Positions 19,896-28,196 are shown, counted from the stretch's first letter. The stretch: 64,000 nt of DNA from Roseburia sp. 831b (GCF_001940165.2 NZ_CP135162.1:2741001-2805000); one strand, 5' to 3'. Program-made: numbers and translations. Notes: generated by a model from the sequence alone, not told the origin.

Positions 19896-20402
19896 ATGGA
19901 AGAATATGCTTCTTTACGAAAAAATCCATCCCGCAAAACCTGTGAGGATGTCATTAAACGGATTCTTTTTGCTGAGATTGCAGAAAATGGAACGAATGCA
20001 CACTTTAGAAGTGCCTCCGATTTTATGAGCTACTTCGAGTCTCTCTATCCTGCGTCCGAGGCGCTCACCAAACAGGTTCAGCGCGCTGTAAAAACCTTGG
20101 ATATGCCGCGTGATGAAAAAGGTTATTTTATTGTCAATAAATCCAAGGAACAGTTTGCACAGGAAAAGGAGCTTTCTGCCACCTTGAAAAAGGCAGATGC
20201 CGGTGTGTTTTCCTTAACCGATTGTGTTCCGGTTCTTCTAAAAGCGGACGCCGCTCTTTGTCCTTATCTCACAGAACTGTTATCGCAATCCCCTCTGGCC
20301 GGTGATTTGATTGTGACCATTACGAACTGTAACAATGGATTACTCTTGTATACCAAAAGGGAAAAAGAGCTTTTGGCTGTGCTTGAGAATCTTGTGATGT
20401 AG
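19896..20402 (+). CDS. Hypothetical protein, 168 residues
   Basis: I do not recognise this gene. It is soluble, with no signal peptide or membrane segment. Residues 1-90 look like a helical, possibly winged-helix, domain (CEDVIKRILFAEIAENG ... LTKQVQRAVKTLDMPRD); the C-terminal half ends in a beta-alpha pattern (LAGDLIVTITNCNNGLLLYT, then ELLAVLENLVM) that loosely recalls small ligand-binding domains of regulators such as ArgR, though no diagnostic motif is present. AAAGGA precedes the ATG by eight bases, and a strong terminator follows at 20535. Confidence 0.75.
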   Translation: MEEYASLRKNPSRKTCEDVIKRILFAEIAENGTNAHFRSASDFMSYFESLYPASEALTKQVQRAVKTLDMPRDEKGYFIVNKSKEQFAQEKELSATLKKADAGVFSLTDCVPVLLKADAALCPYLTELLSQSPLAGDLIVTITNCNNGLLLYTKREKELLAVLENLVM

Positions 20403-20534
20403 GTTTTCTTTCGCTATTTTGTTGGCTGTCTTTCTGGTTTCGTATAATTATCTTTCTAAAAATGTGTTGTTAATTACTATAATTTACATTGTTTTCAGAT
20501 AATTTTGCGTAATTTTCTTAGTGTCTTATATAAT

Positions 20535-20572
20535 AAAAACGACAATATCTTTGATTTGATATTGTCGTTTTT
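20535..20572. terminator. Bidirectional terminator
   Basis: Perfect stem AACGACAATATC / GATATTGTCGTT with an eight-base loop, flanked by A-run and T-run. It ends the 168-residue gene and can serve the dacA-like gene on the other strand. Confidence 0.85.
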
Positions 20573-20625
20573 GTTATATTTGTTATCTTAATTTGACTTT
20601 TCTTTTTGTTCTTGTCTTTTAGTTT

Positions 20626-20702
20626 CTCTTTGAACGGAAGCTCAAGTTACTTTTTTCTTTTATCTTCTCTTTGAACGGAAGCTTAAGTTACTTTTTTTCT
20701 TT
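20626..20702. repeat. 41-bp-period tandem duplication over the 3' end of the dacA-like gene
   Basis: Two copies of a roughly 36-base unit starting CTCTTTGAACGGAAGC begin at 20626 and 20667. The right copy encodes the last residues of the carboxypeptidase; the left copy lies just past its stop codon and would encode almost the same tail. Confidence 0.85.
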
Positions 20703-22030
20703 TTTCTCTTTTGCTTTTTGCTATATTTACGAACTTCAATATTATGCCGCATGATATAAAAATTGTCTGCCGCACGTCTTGCTACAAAAAAGATTACAAC
20801 AAGTGCTAACACACCTAACAAAATTAGAATTACGATGAGCGGATTGATATGAAGTGTTTTCTTTTCCGCATCTTCTACATTGTCAAAATCAAACGTTTTG
20901 ACATCGGTATCCGTCACGACAATGTCCGCTTTTCCGACCTGGCGTCCCATATAAGTGTAACTTAGCTCTCCCACCACCTTATCGATGGTATTATCCTGAT
21001 TCACCTCAACGGTGGTATCCTGAAACTCTGCCGTTTTTGGAAGTACAATCTGAGCATCCTGGTCAATCTGTGCATACGCCGGATAGTCATTCAGGGAACC
21101 AACATTCTGGTTCACCTCATTCTCATATCGGTTTTCATTATCTGCGATGTTCCACATCTGGAAATTATCAAAACAATAATCAAACAGCGTGGTACTGTCT
21201 AGCCAATGCGCCGGGGAAATCGTGTTCATCACGACGCATACCAGCGTCATTCCGTCTTTCTCTGCATAGGTAACAAGTGTGCTGTTTGCCACCTTTGTAA
21301 AACCGGTCTTACCACCCGTACAATATTCGTATTTAAACTGTGTATATTTCCAAGGATACAGCATCTCATTGTGATTCTGTAATGGTGTTGGATCGGAATG
21401 TTTATTTGTCGGTGGAATCGTATAACGGGCTGTTCCTGTAATAATCCGGAACGTCTCATTTTTATATGCCGCCTGCGAAATCAGCGCCATATCTCTTGCC
21501 GAGGTATAATGCTGCTCATCTGGCAGACCGTTTGGATTGTTAAAATGCGTGTTGGTACAGCCAAGCTCTTTTGCTTTTTCATTCATCATCTCAACAAAAT
21601 GCTCTTCCGTACCGCCCACGTGCTCTGCAATCGCCCACGCACACTCATTCGCAGAGGCTAACATAATTCCATACAAACATTGTTCCACGGTCATCTCTTC
21701 GCCAACATCACGCGAAATATGGGACGTATCACCTTCATTCTTATATACGGCTTCCTTTGAGAATGTGACAATCTCATCCATGCTACAATTTTCAATAGCA
21801 AGCAAGGTTGTCATAATCTTCGTAATACTTGCCGGATATAGCTGCTGGTCTGCATTTTTTTCATATAAAACCGTTCCTGTGGATACCTCCATCACAATTG
21901 CCGATGGTGTGTCAATCGTCGGCCCCTCCGGCCAATACTTAGCAGCCTCAACCTTCTGTGGAAAGCTTGTCAAAAGACAAAACGCTGCCAACACTATTCC
22001 TGTTATTCTTTTCCAATGTATCTTTTTCAA
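20660..22030 (-). CDS. D-alanyl-D-alanine carboxypeptidase (penicillin-binding protein, S11 family)
   Basis: About 456 residues. After a signal peptide (ITGIVLAAFCLLTSFPQKVEA) come the three PBP motifs: SITK (nucleophile Ser), SANE (SxN) and GGKTGFT (KTG). It trims the terminal D-Ala from peptidoglycan stem peptides outside the cell. A C-terminal membrane helix (PLIVILILLGVLALVVIFFV) and a very basic tail replace the usual amphipathic anchor. I prefer a TTG at 22030 (KKIHWKR after it) because GAGGA lies upstream; the frame extends to a GTG at 22075 without a ribosome site. The coding end carries a tandem duplication. Confidence 0.9.
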   Translation of the reverse strand: MKKIHWKRITGIVLAAFCLLTSFPQKVEAAKYWPEGPTIDTPSAIVMEVSTGTVLYEKNADQQLYPASITKIMTTLLAIENCSMDEIVTFSKEAVYKNEGDTSHISRDVGEEMTVEQCLYGIMLASANECAWAIAEHVGGTEEHFVEMMNEKAKELGCTNTHFNNPNGLPDEQHYTSARDMALISQAAYKNETFRIITGTARYTIPPTNKHSDPTPLQNHNEMLYPWKYTQFKYEYCTGGKTGFTKVANSTLVTYAEKDGMTLVCVVMNTISPAHWLDSTTLFDYCFDNFQMWNIADNENRYENEVNQNVGSLNDYPAYAQIDQDAQIVLPKTAEFQDTTVEVNQDNTIDKVVGELSYTYMGRQVGKADIVVTDTDVKTFDFDNVEDAEKKTLHINPLIVILILLGVLALVVIFFVARRAADNFYIMRHNIEVRKYSKKQKRKKKKSNLSFRSKRR

Positions 22031-22240
22031 TCTTCTATCCTCAACTTCTATTTTCAGAGACTTTTCTGCCTGCACGGCTATCTATAAGTATAAACGCATG
22101 GTTTTTCTGTTGCAACAACTTTTCACCAAATTAAAGAAAAATGCTTTTTTTATCCACAATTTTATTGTAAAATAACCTCATGCAGTGGATAAGCTACCGT
22201 TTTTTCTTATCCCTTGTAAATAAATAGTAGGAGTTTTCCA

Positions 22241-22879
22241 ATGCGATTACGAAATATTAAAGGTGCCGATGAGGCCATTGAAAATAGCGAATATTGTATC
22301 AAAAATCCAGAAAGTTTAAAAGGGAACTGGCAGTCTGTTTTTCCTTCCAGCCAGCCGCTTCACATCGAAGTCGGCATGGGAAAAGGTCGCTTTATCATGG
22401 ATCTTGCAGCTGCTAACCCGGACATTAATTACATCGGAATCGAGCGTTATACCAGCGTACTTTACCGTGCCGTCCAGAAGATGGAGCTTACCCCTCTTCC
22501 AAATCTTCGTTTTCTTTGCATCGATGCCGCAACCTTACCGGATGTCTTTGCCCCTGAGGAAGTAGCCCGCATTTATCTGAACTTTTCTGATCCTTGGCCA
22601 AAGGACCGCCATGCCAAAAGACGACTTACCTCACGTGAATTCTTTGCACGTTATAATCAGATTCTTGCCAAAGATGGCCGCGTAGAATTCAAAACAGACA
22701 ACCAGGATTTATTCACTTTCTCTTTAGAAGAAATCCCGGAAGCTGGCTGGAACTTAGTTGCATCCACCCGTGACCTCCATCACGACCCGGTCCTGAATGA
22801 GGGAAACATCATGACAGAATATGAAGAGAAATTCTCTTCCAAAGGAAATCCAATCTGCAAGTTGATTGCGAATCGATAA
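22241..22879 (+). CDS. trmB: tRNA (guanine46-N7)-methyltransferase
   Basis: 212 residues. SAM-binding motif HIEVGMGKGRFIMDLA and the TrmB signature FSDPWPKDRHAKRRL are intact; FKTDNQDLFTFSLE completes the active-site region. TrmB makes m7G46 in the tRNA variable loop. TAGGAG lies seven bases before the ATG, and a perfect hairpin terminator follows immediately. Confidence 0.96.
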   Translation: MRLRNIKGADEAIENSEYCIKNPESLKGNWQSVFPSSQPLHIEVGMGKGRFIMDLAAANPDINYIGIERYTSVLYRAVQKMELTPLPNLRFLCIDAATLPDVFAPEEVARIYLNFSDPWPKDRHAKRRLTSREFFARYNQILAKDGRVEFKTDNQDLFTFSLEEIPEAGWNLVASTRDLHHDPVLNEGNIMTEYEEKFSSKGNPICKLIANR

Positions 22880-22894
22880 ATTAGTAGAAAAAGC

Positions 22895-22933
22895 AAAAGG
22901 TGCTGAACGAAAAAATCGTTCAGCACCTTTTTT
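22895..22933. terminator. Bidirectional terminator after trmB
   Basis: Sixteen-base stem AAAAGGTGCTGAACGA / TCGTTCAGCACCTTTT with a five-base A loop and a T-run on each strand. On the minus strand it starts right at the stop codon of the 45-residue gene, so the two converge here. Confidence 0.9.
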
Positions 22934-23069
22934 AAGTTAGAAGTTCCTTTTCTAAATCTTCTGCGTCAATCCATCCTTCTTTTTCAGCTCTTTCTTCTGC
23001 CTCCTGAAGTTTGGTAGATAACATATCAACATATGTTTCATCCATCATCTTATCTTTATCTCTCTTCAT
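22932..23069 (-). CDS. Small hypothetical protein, 45 residues
   Basis: An ATG at 23069 opens 45 codons ending at TAA in the terminator region. The product is highly charged and helical (KLQEAEERAEKEGWIDAEDLEKEL), a pattern that recalls short antitoxins or small coiled-coil proteins, with no family I can name. AAGGA lies 12 bases upstream of the ATG, a loose fit. No toxin-like partner is adjacent. The codon pattern and the terminator at its exact end favour a real gene. Confidence 0.55.
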   Translation of the reverse strand: MKRDKDKMMDETYVDMLSTKLQEAEERAEKEGWIDAEDLEKELLT

Positions 23070-23482
23070 ATTAATAATTTTCCTTAAAAATTATAAATGC
23101 ACTTGCCACACTTTTTCTGATTCTATATCATTATAGCCTTTTTGTATTTTGCATAAATTTCTCCATAAGAAAATACCTACTATCACTTGATTTTATACGC
23201 TACTAATATATATATTTACATATCAATAATAGCCATCCTTCTATAAATTTTGACAAAAAGTAACGGAATAATTTACATATCAAATACCAAAGTAACGGAA
23301 TAGATGACATTTCAACACTAAAAGTTACGGAATAAATGACATAAAACCCTGTTTTTAATAAAAAAATCGTACAAATTATGTTCCGTATTATCATTCATTC
23401 CGTTACTTTAAATAATAATAATAAAAAATTTAATAAAAAACAAATTCTTCAAAACATCATATAACGCTTCCTTCTATAAGAA
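23070..23482. other. AT-rich intergenic region with repeats
   Basis: About 410 bases between the small ORF and the LURP-one gene. Besides the 32-bp-period repeats at 23259-23410 it is AT-rich with no gene I can support. Confidence 0.6.
23259..23410. repeat. Three direct 32-bp-period repeats plus an inverted copy
   Basis: A core resembling AGTAACGGAATARATGACAT begins at 23259, 23291 and 23323, exactly 32 bases apart, with variable 12-base remainders. The reverse complement of the core (ATTCCGTTACT) recurs at 23397-23407, and a shorter piece, TTCCGTATTATC, at about 23381. Confidence 0.85.
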
Positions 23483-23956
23483 TCAATCTCCCTGCGAACA
23501 ATTCGCCGCATCAATCGCAATGACAAGCATCATGCCCATGAGTTCATCCTCCGGATTTGCAATATCAATCACATAAGTATCCCCAAAATGCAGCAATTCC
23601 TTGGAAATATGAATAATGGAGCTGCACCCAGAATACACATCATAGTCCCAACCTAAGAAGTCTCCCTCAACGCGCCAGCCATTACAATCAATCTCATACC
23701 TCGGTTTAAAAAAGGAAAACTCCTTTTGTATCTTGCCAACGGTTCTTCCGCCTATCTCAATCTCAAAAGCAGGCAAGAATGTCAACAGTTTCTGTTTAAT
23801 CATTCCAATTTCATTCTGGTTTGCATCATAAACATGAAGCTGGTGGCCCAATGCAATAAGCTCCGCTTTCACAAAATAACGTACATTTCCATTTTCATCG
23901 TAAATATCATAAGAATCTGTCCATGAAAAAACACGCTGCTTAATTAGTAATCTCAT
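23483..23956 (-). CDS. LURP-one-related (YxjI-type) family protein
   Basis: 157 residues, a compact beta-barrel sequence. YDENGNVRYFVKAE, VYDANQNEIGMIKQK, GGRTVGKIQKEFSFFKPRYEID and WDYDVYS follow the repeating strand pattern of the LURP-one/scramblase-like (LOR) family. The biochemical role in bacteria is unknown. No signal peptide is present. AGGAAGG precedes the ATG by six bases. It stands alone upstream of the tRNA-Lys gene. Confidence 0.82.
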   Translation of the reverse strand: MRLLIKQRVFSWTDSYDIYDENGNVRYFVKAELIALGHQLHVYDANQNEIGMIKQKLLTFLPAFEIEIGGRTVGKIQKEFSFFKPRYEIDCNGWRVEGDFLGWDYDVYSGCSSIIHISKELLHFGDTYVIDIANPEDELMGMMLVIAIDAANCSQGD

Positions 23957-24120
23957 AAGATACCTTCCTCCTACATTTTTTAATGGATTCCACTATGATT
24001 TTGCATATAATTGGGGTTTCAATTGATTTTTGCCCGAACCTGGACTTACTTTACTATAAATAAGTATATAAGAAATGTTTTTGAAAAGAAAGAATGTTCT
24101 CGATTTTTATCCCAGAACAG

Positions 24121-24163
24121 AAAAAAACACCGCCCCCACGACCACTTTGTCGCAAAAACAGTG
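24121..24163 (-). terminator. Probable terminator after tRNA-Lys
   Basis: Minus strand: CACTG and GCGAC pair with GTCG and CGGTG around an interrupted loop, followed by seven T. The stem is imperfect. Confidence 0.45.
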
Positions 24164-24172
24164 CTTTTATAA

Positions 24173-24245
24173 TGCGCCACCAGGGGTTCGAACCCTGGAC
24201 ACCCTGATTAAGAGTCAGGTGCTCTGCCAGCTGAGCTAGTGGCGC
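24173..24245 (-). tRNA. tRNA-Lys (anticodon CTT)
   Basis: Cloverleaf of 73 bases with discriminator A: acceptor GCGCCAC/GTGGCGC, D arm GCTC/GAGC, anticodon stem CCTGA/TCAGG with loop CTCTTAA (anticodon CTT), T arm CAGGG-TTCGAAC-CCCTG. The 3' CCA is not encoded. Confidence 0.96.
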
Positions 24246-24267
24246 GTATCTTGTGAACACAAACGTT

Positions 24268-24296
24268 ATTATATAATATTTTTTTAAGAAATGCAA
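24268..24296 (-). promoter_or_regulatory. Promoter of tRNA-Lys
   Basis: Minus strand TTGCAT (24291-24296), 17-base spacer, TATAAT (24268-24273), just upstream of the tRNA 5' end. Confidence 0.7.
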
Positions 24297-24393
24297 CATA
24301 TTTTTTATTATTTTTTATTTTATTTCATAAAAATTTGTGCTATCTTGGTAGTAGTGTGAGTATTTCACAATAAAATAGAAAGGGAGACCGCAA

Positions 24394-25611
24394 ATGAACG
24401 TAAAAGAACGATTTTTAAAATATGTTTCTTATTGGACGACCTCTGACGAAGACAGCCAGACCGTACCATCCACCAAGAGACAGTTTGATCTTGCAAAAGA
24501 ATTAGAACAGGAAATGATTGCTTTAGGATTGGAAAAAGTAAAACTTACCGACCAGTGTTATTTATATGGTCTTTTACCTGCAACAGACGGCATGGAAAAG
24601 GCAAAAGCAGTCGGATTTATCGCACACATGGATACCGCACCTGACTTCTGCGGGGAACATGTAAAACCTCAGATTATCGAACAGTACGACGGTGGTGATG
24701 TTCTTTTAAAAGGGGCAAATACGATGTTAAAAGTATCCGATTTTCCTACCCTTACTTCCTTAAAAGGACGCACCTTAATCACAACAGACGGAACCACCTT
24801 ACTTGGCGCCGATGATAAGGCCGGTATTGCTGTTATTTTGTCTGCCGTAGAAGAAATCAAAGAACAGAATCTTCCTCATGGAGATATCTGGGTTGGTTTT
24901 ACACCGGACGAAGAGATTGGTGCTGGCGCAGACCACTTTGATTTAGATTATTTTAAAGCTGATTTTGCTTACACCGTAGATGGCGATTACGAAGGCGAAG
25001 TTGCTTATGAAAACTTCAACGCTGCAAGCGCTGTCTTTTCCTTAAAAGGTGTCAATGTACATCCAGGCGAGGCAAAAGATATCATGTTAAACGCTGCACT
25101 TGTCGGCTGTGAAATCGCTGCTTCCCTTCCGGAAAAAGAGACACCAGCCCATACAGAAGGTCATGAAGGATTCTATCATTTGACGGATATGTCCGGTGAT
25201 GTTGCATCTGCAACACTCTCTTACATTGTACGTGACCATGACAAAACTTCTTTTGAAGCAAGACTTGAGACATTGCGTTCCTTGGAAAAAGCAATGAACG
25301 AGAAATACGGAGCTGGTACTGTAACGCTTACCATTACAGAATCCTATCTGAATATGTTAGAGATTATCGAACAGCATCCAGAAGTCGTTAAACTTGCAAA
25401 AGATGCCATTCAAAGCGTTGGTTTAGATCCACTCTCCCGCCCGGTACGTGGTGGTACCGATGGTGCACGTTTAAGCTTTATGGGACTTCCTTGTCCAAAC
25501 CTCGGTGCAGGCGGATATGGCTTCCATGGTCCTTACGAGCATATTACAGTAGAAGGCATGGAGACATCCATCCAGATTCTGAAATACATTGCTGCACATC
25601 CTATCAACTAA
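24394..25611 (+). CDS. pepT: Peptidase T (tripeptide aminopeptidase)
   Basis: 405 residues. M20 metallopeptidase with two zinc ions: AHMDTAPDFCG gives the first His/Asp pair, LLGADDKAGIAV the bridging Asp, TPDEEIGAGADHFD the catalytic Glu pair, and the C-terminal GGYGFHGPYEHI the last His. The middle lid domain begins after TVDGDYEGEVAYENFN. It removes the N-terminal residue of tripeptides in the cytosol. GGGAG precedes the ATG; a strong terminator follows, so it is a single-gene unit. Confidence 0.96.
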   Translation: MNVKERFLKYVSYWTTSDEDSQTVPSTKRQFDLAKELEQEMIALGLEKVKLTDQCYLYGLLPATDGMEKAKAVGFIAHMDTAPDFCGEHVKPQIIEQYDGGDVLLKGANTMLKVSDFPTLTSLKGRTLITTDGTTLLGADDKAGIAVILSAVEEIKEQNLPHGDIWVGFTPDEEIGAGADHFDLDYFKADFAYTVDGDYEGEVAYENFNAASAVFSLKGVNVHPGEAKDIMLNAALVGCEIAASLPEKETPAHTEGHEGFYHLTDMSGDVASATLSYIVRDHDKTSFEARLETLRSLEKAMNEKYGAGTVTLTITESYLNMLEIIEQHPEVVKLAKDAIQSVGLDPLSRPVRGGTDGARLSFMGLPCPNLGAGGYGFHGPYEHITVEGMETSIQILKYIAAHPIN

Positions 25612-25654
25612 TTTTGTAGTTGTTTTATTACTTGCAATGTATTTCTTAAACTAC

Positions 25655-25691
25655 AAAAAGGTTGTGAAACAAATGTTTCACAACCTTTTTT
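25655..25691. terminator. Bidirectional terminator after pepT
   Basis: Perfect 16-base stem AAAAAGGTTGTGAAAC / GTTTCACAACCTTTTT with loop AAAT. It serves pepT and the converging 452-residue gene. Confidence 0.9.
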
Positions 25692-25697
25692 CACACC

Positions 25698-27056
25698 TTA
25701 GATACTTGCAATCAATGCTGCTATCTCGTCTGGTGACATAATTTTATTCGGATCTGAAAGATCTGGTGCCGCTGGTTTTGGCTCCTCAACCGGCTTTGGC
25801 TCTTCCATCTTCGGACTATCCGTTGCAGTTGTATTTGCAATCAACGCTGCTATCTCGTCCGGCGTCATAATCTTATTTGGATTATCGGCAACCGGCGTTT
25901 CCTCGACTGCTGGTGTGTCTTCCACTACTGGTGTTTCCTCAACCACTGGTGTGTCTTCCACTACTGGTGCTTCCTCGACCACTGGTGCTTCTTCCACTAC
26001 TGCCGGCTCTTCTGCAATTGGCGTGTCATCAAAACCTAATGTATCGTCAAATCCAGGTGTGTCGTCCAAACCTGGTGTATCATCCAGCACCGGCGTATCC
26101 TCTAAGCTTGGTGTATCCTCTAAGCCCGGTGTATCATCAAAACCTAACTGTGGCTCTTCCTCCAATCCAACCTCTGGAATAACATCCTCAGATGCTGTAT
26201 CAAGAACCTCCGGCTCTTCTAAATTCATCTCATCCAACGAATTATCTGCAAGCGGAGTTTCTTCTAATGAAACATCCTCTAACGTTGTTTCTTCCAGCGG
26301 TGTCTCTTCTAATGGAGTCTCTTCTGTTACAACTTCATCCGTAGGTGTATTTGCCTCATTTACAGCGGCAGATGCAGGTGTCACTACCGATTCCGGCATT
26401 ACAATCTGTGGCTGTGGAATTGAGATATTCGATACAGCCTCTAATGTCTGATTCCGAATACTGAGTTCCATTTCTTTTAAGCTGGATAAAATCTCCTGCT
26501 GTTTCAGTAACAAATCTTTATTCGCACTGTCAATGACTTCCTTCTGTCTCTGGAGCAGCTCATCATTATTTCCTTCTAATGCATTTTCAAATGAAAGCAC
26601 ACGTTCCATCAACTTGTCATTTGAATTCATTAAGGCATCTGTATTCTCTTTACTACGGTTAATTGTGACTTTGGCGATTCCCTTCTGTGCAGAAACAATG
26701 TCATCCGCAGGAAGCATCAGATTCTTTTCAAGTGAATTCACTCTTGTCTGAAGCTCATCAAAAGATTTTCTTAAAACCAGATAGGTCGCTTTCCCAGATT
26801 TAAAAATATTCTCGTACTGTTCTTCGCGCCGTGCCATTGTCTTCTGATTCTCTTTTAAAACTGCTACTACTATCATATAAACTGCAAGTAGCATAATTAC
26901 CGCAAGAACGCCTATCACAATAAAATTCCTGGAATCATTTACCATCTCATACAATTCCAACAAAAGTAACAGACATGCAATCAATGTCGAAAAAATAATT
27001 TTTACTCGATTCGTATCTTTGTGCGGCTGTGGTGTCACTGGATTTTCCTTACCCAT
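25698..27056 (-). CDS. Membrane protein with coiled coil, acidic Pro/Glu repeats and two FliM-like C-terminal peptides
   Basis: 452 residues, not a family I can name. Two membrane helices near the N-terminus (about 17-40 and 45-67) are followed by a charged coiled coil (about 70-215), then a long acidic low-complexity region built from short repeats such as EETPLEETPLEE, DDTPGLDDTPGF and PVVEDTPVVEE (about 225-393). Two copies of NKIM(S/T)PDEIAALIA follow at about 394-407 and 437-452. That peptide resembles the LSQDEIDALL peptide at the N-terminus of FliM/FliY, a known protein-docking element. The cytoplasmic tail may be a docking scaffold; this is inference. Its own promoter lies at 27150. 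Confidence 0.8.
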   Translation of the reverse strand: MGKENPVTPQPHKDTNRVKIIFSTLIACLLLLLELYEMVNDSRNFIVIGVLAVIMLLAVYMIVVAVLKENQKTMARREEQYENIFKSGKATYLVLRKSFDELQTRVNSLEKNLMLPADDIVSAQKGIAKVTINRSKENTDALMNSNDKLMERVLSFENALEGNNDELLQRQKEVIDSANKDLLLKQQEILSSLKEMELSIRNQTLEAVSNISIPQPQIVMPESVVTPASAAVNEANTPTDEVVTEETPLEETPLEETTLEDVSLEETPLADNSLDEMNLEEPEVLDTASEDVIPEVGLEEEPQLGFDDTPGLEDTPSLEDTPVLDDTPGLDDTPGFDDTLGFDDTPIAEEPAVVEEAPVVEEAPVVEDTPVVEETPVVEDTPAVEETPVADNPNKIMTPDEIAALIANTTATDSPKMEEPKPVEEPKPAAPDLSDPNKIMSPDEIAALIASI

Positions 27057-27133
27057 AATGAATACCCCCTTGTAATTTAATGTCTTCCGTGACTTCTTAC
27101 ATTTATTTATGTCGTATTTTTCATACGTTTTTC

Positions 27134-27188
27134 CTATTAGACTATCTATATTATAACGTGTATGAAGTCGGATGTCGATGTTTTTTTT
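27134..27188. repeat. Promoter-bearing direct repeat, copy 1
   Basis: About 55 bases beginning CTATTAGACTATC and ending in a T-run, closely repeated at 27402-27457 with roughly ten differences. Both copies contain a minus-strand promoter. Confidence 0.7.
27150..27178 (-). promoter_or_regulatory. Promoter of the 452-residue membrane protein gene
   Basis: Minus strand TCGACA (27173-27178), 17-base spacer, TATAAT (27150-27155). The leader would be about 85 bases. Confidence 0.65.
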
Positions 27189-27229
27189 GGCTATCCTCGA
27201 CTCGTTTTTGCCGATATTTTGCGAAATTT

Positions 27230-27411
27230 GTAAAAATAGGAAGAGTCATAGGTAAGTATTCTCACATATGACTCTTTCCACTGTCCGTATTCTTTCTCAT
27301 TTTTTGAATGTTCTCTGAGGGTTCATCCATTCCGTGCCTGCAAATTCATATTTATGGCTACCATTCGAGCTCAATATGCGGTAATGATAACACTTGTTTT
27401 CTTATTAGATT
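27230..27411 (-). ncRNA. Candidate small RNA between duplicated promoters
   Basis: The promoter at 27418-27446 would start a transcript near 27411; a hairpin with T-run at 27232-27279 would stop it, giving about 180 bases. I see no convincing reading frame inside. No known RNA family is recognised; the call rests only on the promoter-terminator pair in a gene-free stretch. Confidence 0.35.
27232..27279 (-). terminator. Possible terminator of the candidate small RNA
   Basis: Minus strand stem GGAAAGAGTCATA / TATGACTCTTCC with a loop of about 18 bases, then TATTTTTA. Confidence 0.5.
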
Positions 27412-27457
27412 ACCTATATTATAGCGTGTGTAAGGTCGGATGTTGCTATTTTTTTAA
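27402..27457. repeat. Promoter-bearing direct repeat, copy 2
   Basis: Second copy of the repeat at 27134-27188, starting TTATTAGATTACC and ending in a T-run. Confidence 0.7.
27418..27446 (-). promoter_or_regulatory. Minus-strand promoter in repeat copy 2
   Basis: GCAACA (27441-27446), 17-base spacer, TATAAT (27418-27423). Spacing is identical to copy 1; the -35 is weaker. Confidence 0.55.
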
Positions 27458-27583
27458 TCATTATTATAGTACACAATAACTCTATCAAAGTTGACAAAGA
27501 ATTCTGAATTTTCAATAAACGCCACATTAATTGCCTTTGCCAATTTCCCCGATATACTAAAAATAACGGTTATTACACACCCT
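27458..27583. other. Intergenic stretch without recognised features
   Basis: AT-rich sequence between repeat copy 2 and the histidine phosphatase stop. I see no gene, terminator or operator. Confidence 0.5.
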
Positions 27584-28135
27584 CTAAATTAATTTTATAA
27601 TCTTACACTGCTCAATCCCGGCACTCCAAAATTCCTCAATCGGTAATTTTTTAACTTGACATATAATAGCTGAATTCATTGCACCGTGTCCCACAATAAG
27701 AATATCTTTTCCCGCTTGTATCTGTGGCTCTACTACCTCCTTAAGAAATGAACCCGTTCTTGCAAATAATTGTTCAAATGTTTCTGCCCCACCCACAGAT
27801 TCTATGTATTTCTCCGGCTGATTAAATATCACATTAATTGGACAATCCGGAATTGCAAGGCTATTTTCAATCCCCTCATATTTACCAAAACTCATTTCAC
27901 TCAAACGTTTATCCTCTATTATAGGAATTTTTCTATTTTTTAACACAATTTGTGCTGTTTCTACAGCTCTGACTAAAGGAGAGCAATAACACACATCTAT
28001 GTTTAATTCCTTATATTTTTCACAAGCCTGTCTCGCCATTCGCTTTCCCTCATCATTCAAAGGTATATCCGTTCTTCCCTGTAATTTATGTAATGCATTC
28101 CATTCGGTTTTTCCATGCCTCATAATATATAACAT
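27584..28135 (-). CDS. Histidine phosphatase family protein (phosphoglycerate mutase-like)
   Basis: 183 residues. RHGKTEWN at the N-terminus holds the phospho-accepting His and Arg; GRTDIPLNDEGKRMA, CSPLVRAVETA, EMSFGKYEG and VGHGAMNSA (second catalytic His) follow in the family order. The family includes cofactor-dependent mutases and broad phosphatases such as CobC; the short length favours a phosphatase, substrate unknown. It lies downstream of the tRNA-Arg terminator and is probably transcribed alone. Confidence 0.9.
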   Translation of the reverse strand: MLYIMRHGKTEWNALHKLQGRTDIPLNDEGKRMARQACEKYKELNIDVCYCSPLVRAVETAQIVLKNRKIPIIEDKRLSEMSFGKYEGIENSLAIPDCPINVIFNQPEKYIESVGGAETFEQLFARTGSFLKEVVEPQIQAGKDILIVGHGAMNSAIICQVKKLPIEEFWSAGIEQCKIIKLI

Positions 28136-28196
28136 TTTTATCTCCTCCTAGTCCTATATTTTTTGACTTTCTGACTCCGTCAATGCCTTTTTATAC

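Noticed and set aside
23259-23354. CRISPR array
   Set aside because: Only three units with 12-base variable parts, far too short for spacers, and no cas genes.
25915-26451. 178-codon Ser/Val-rich plus-strand frame
   Set aside because: Antisense of the Pro/Glu repeat region; repeat periodicity keeps the opposite frame open.
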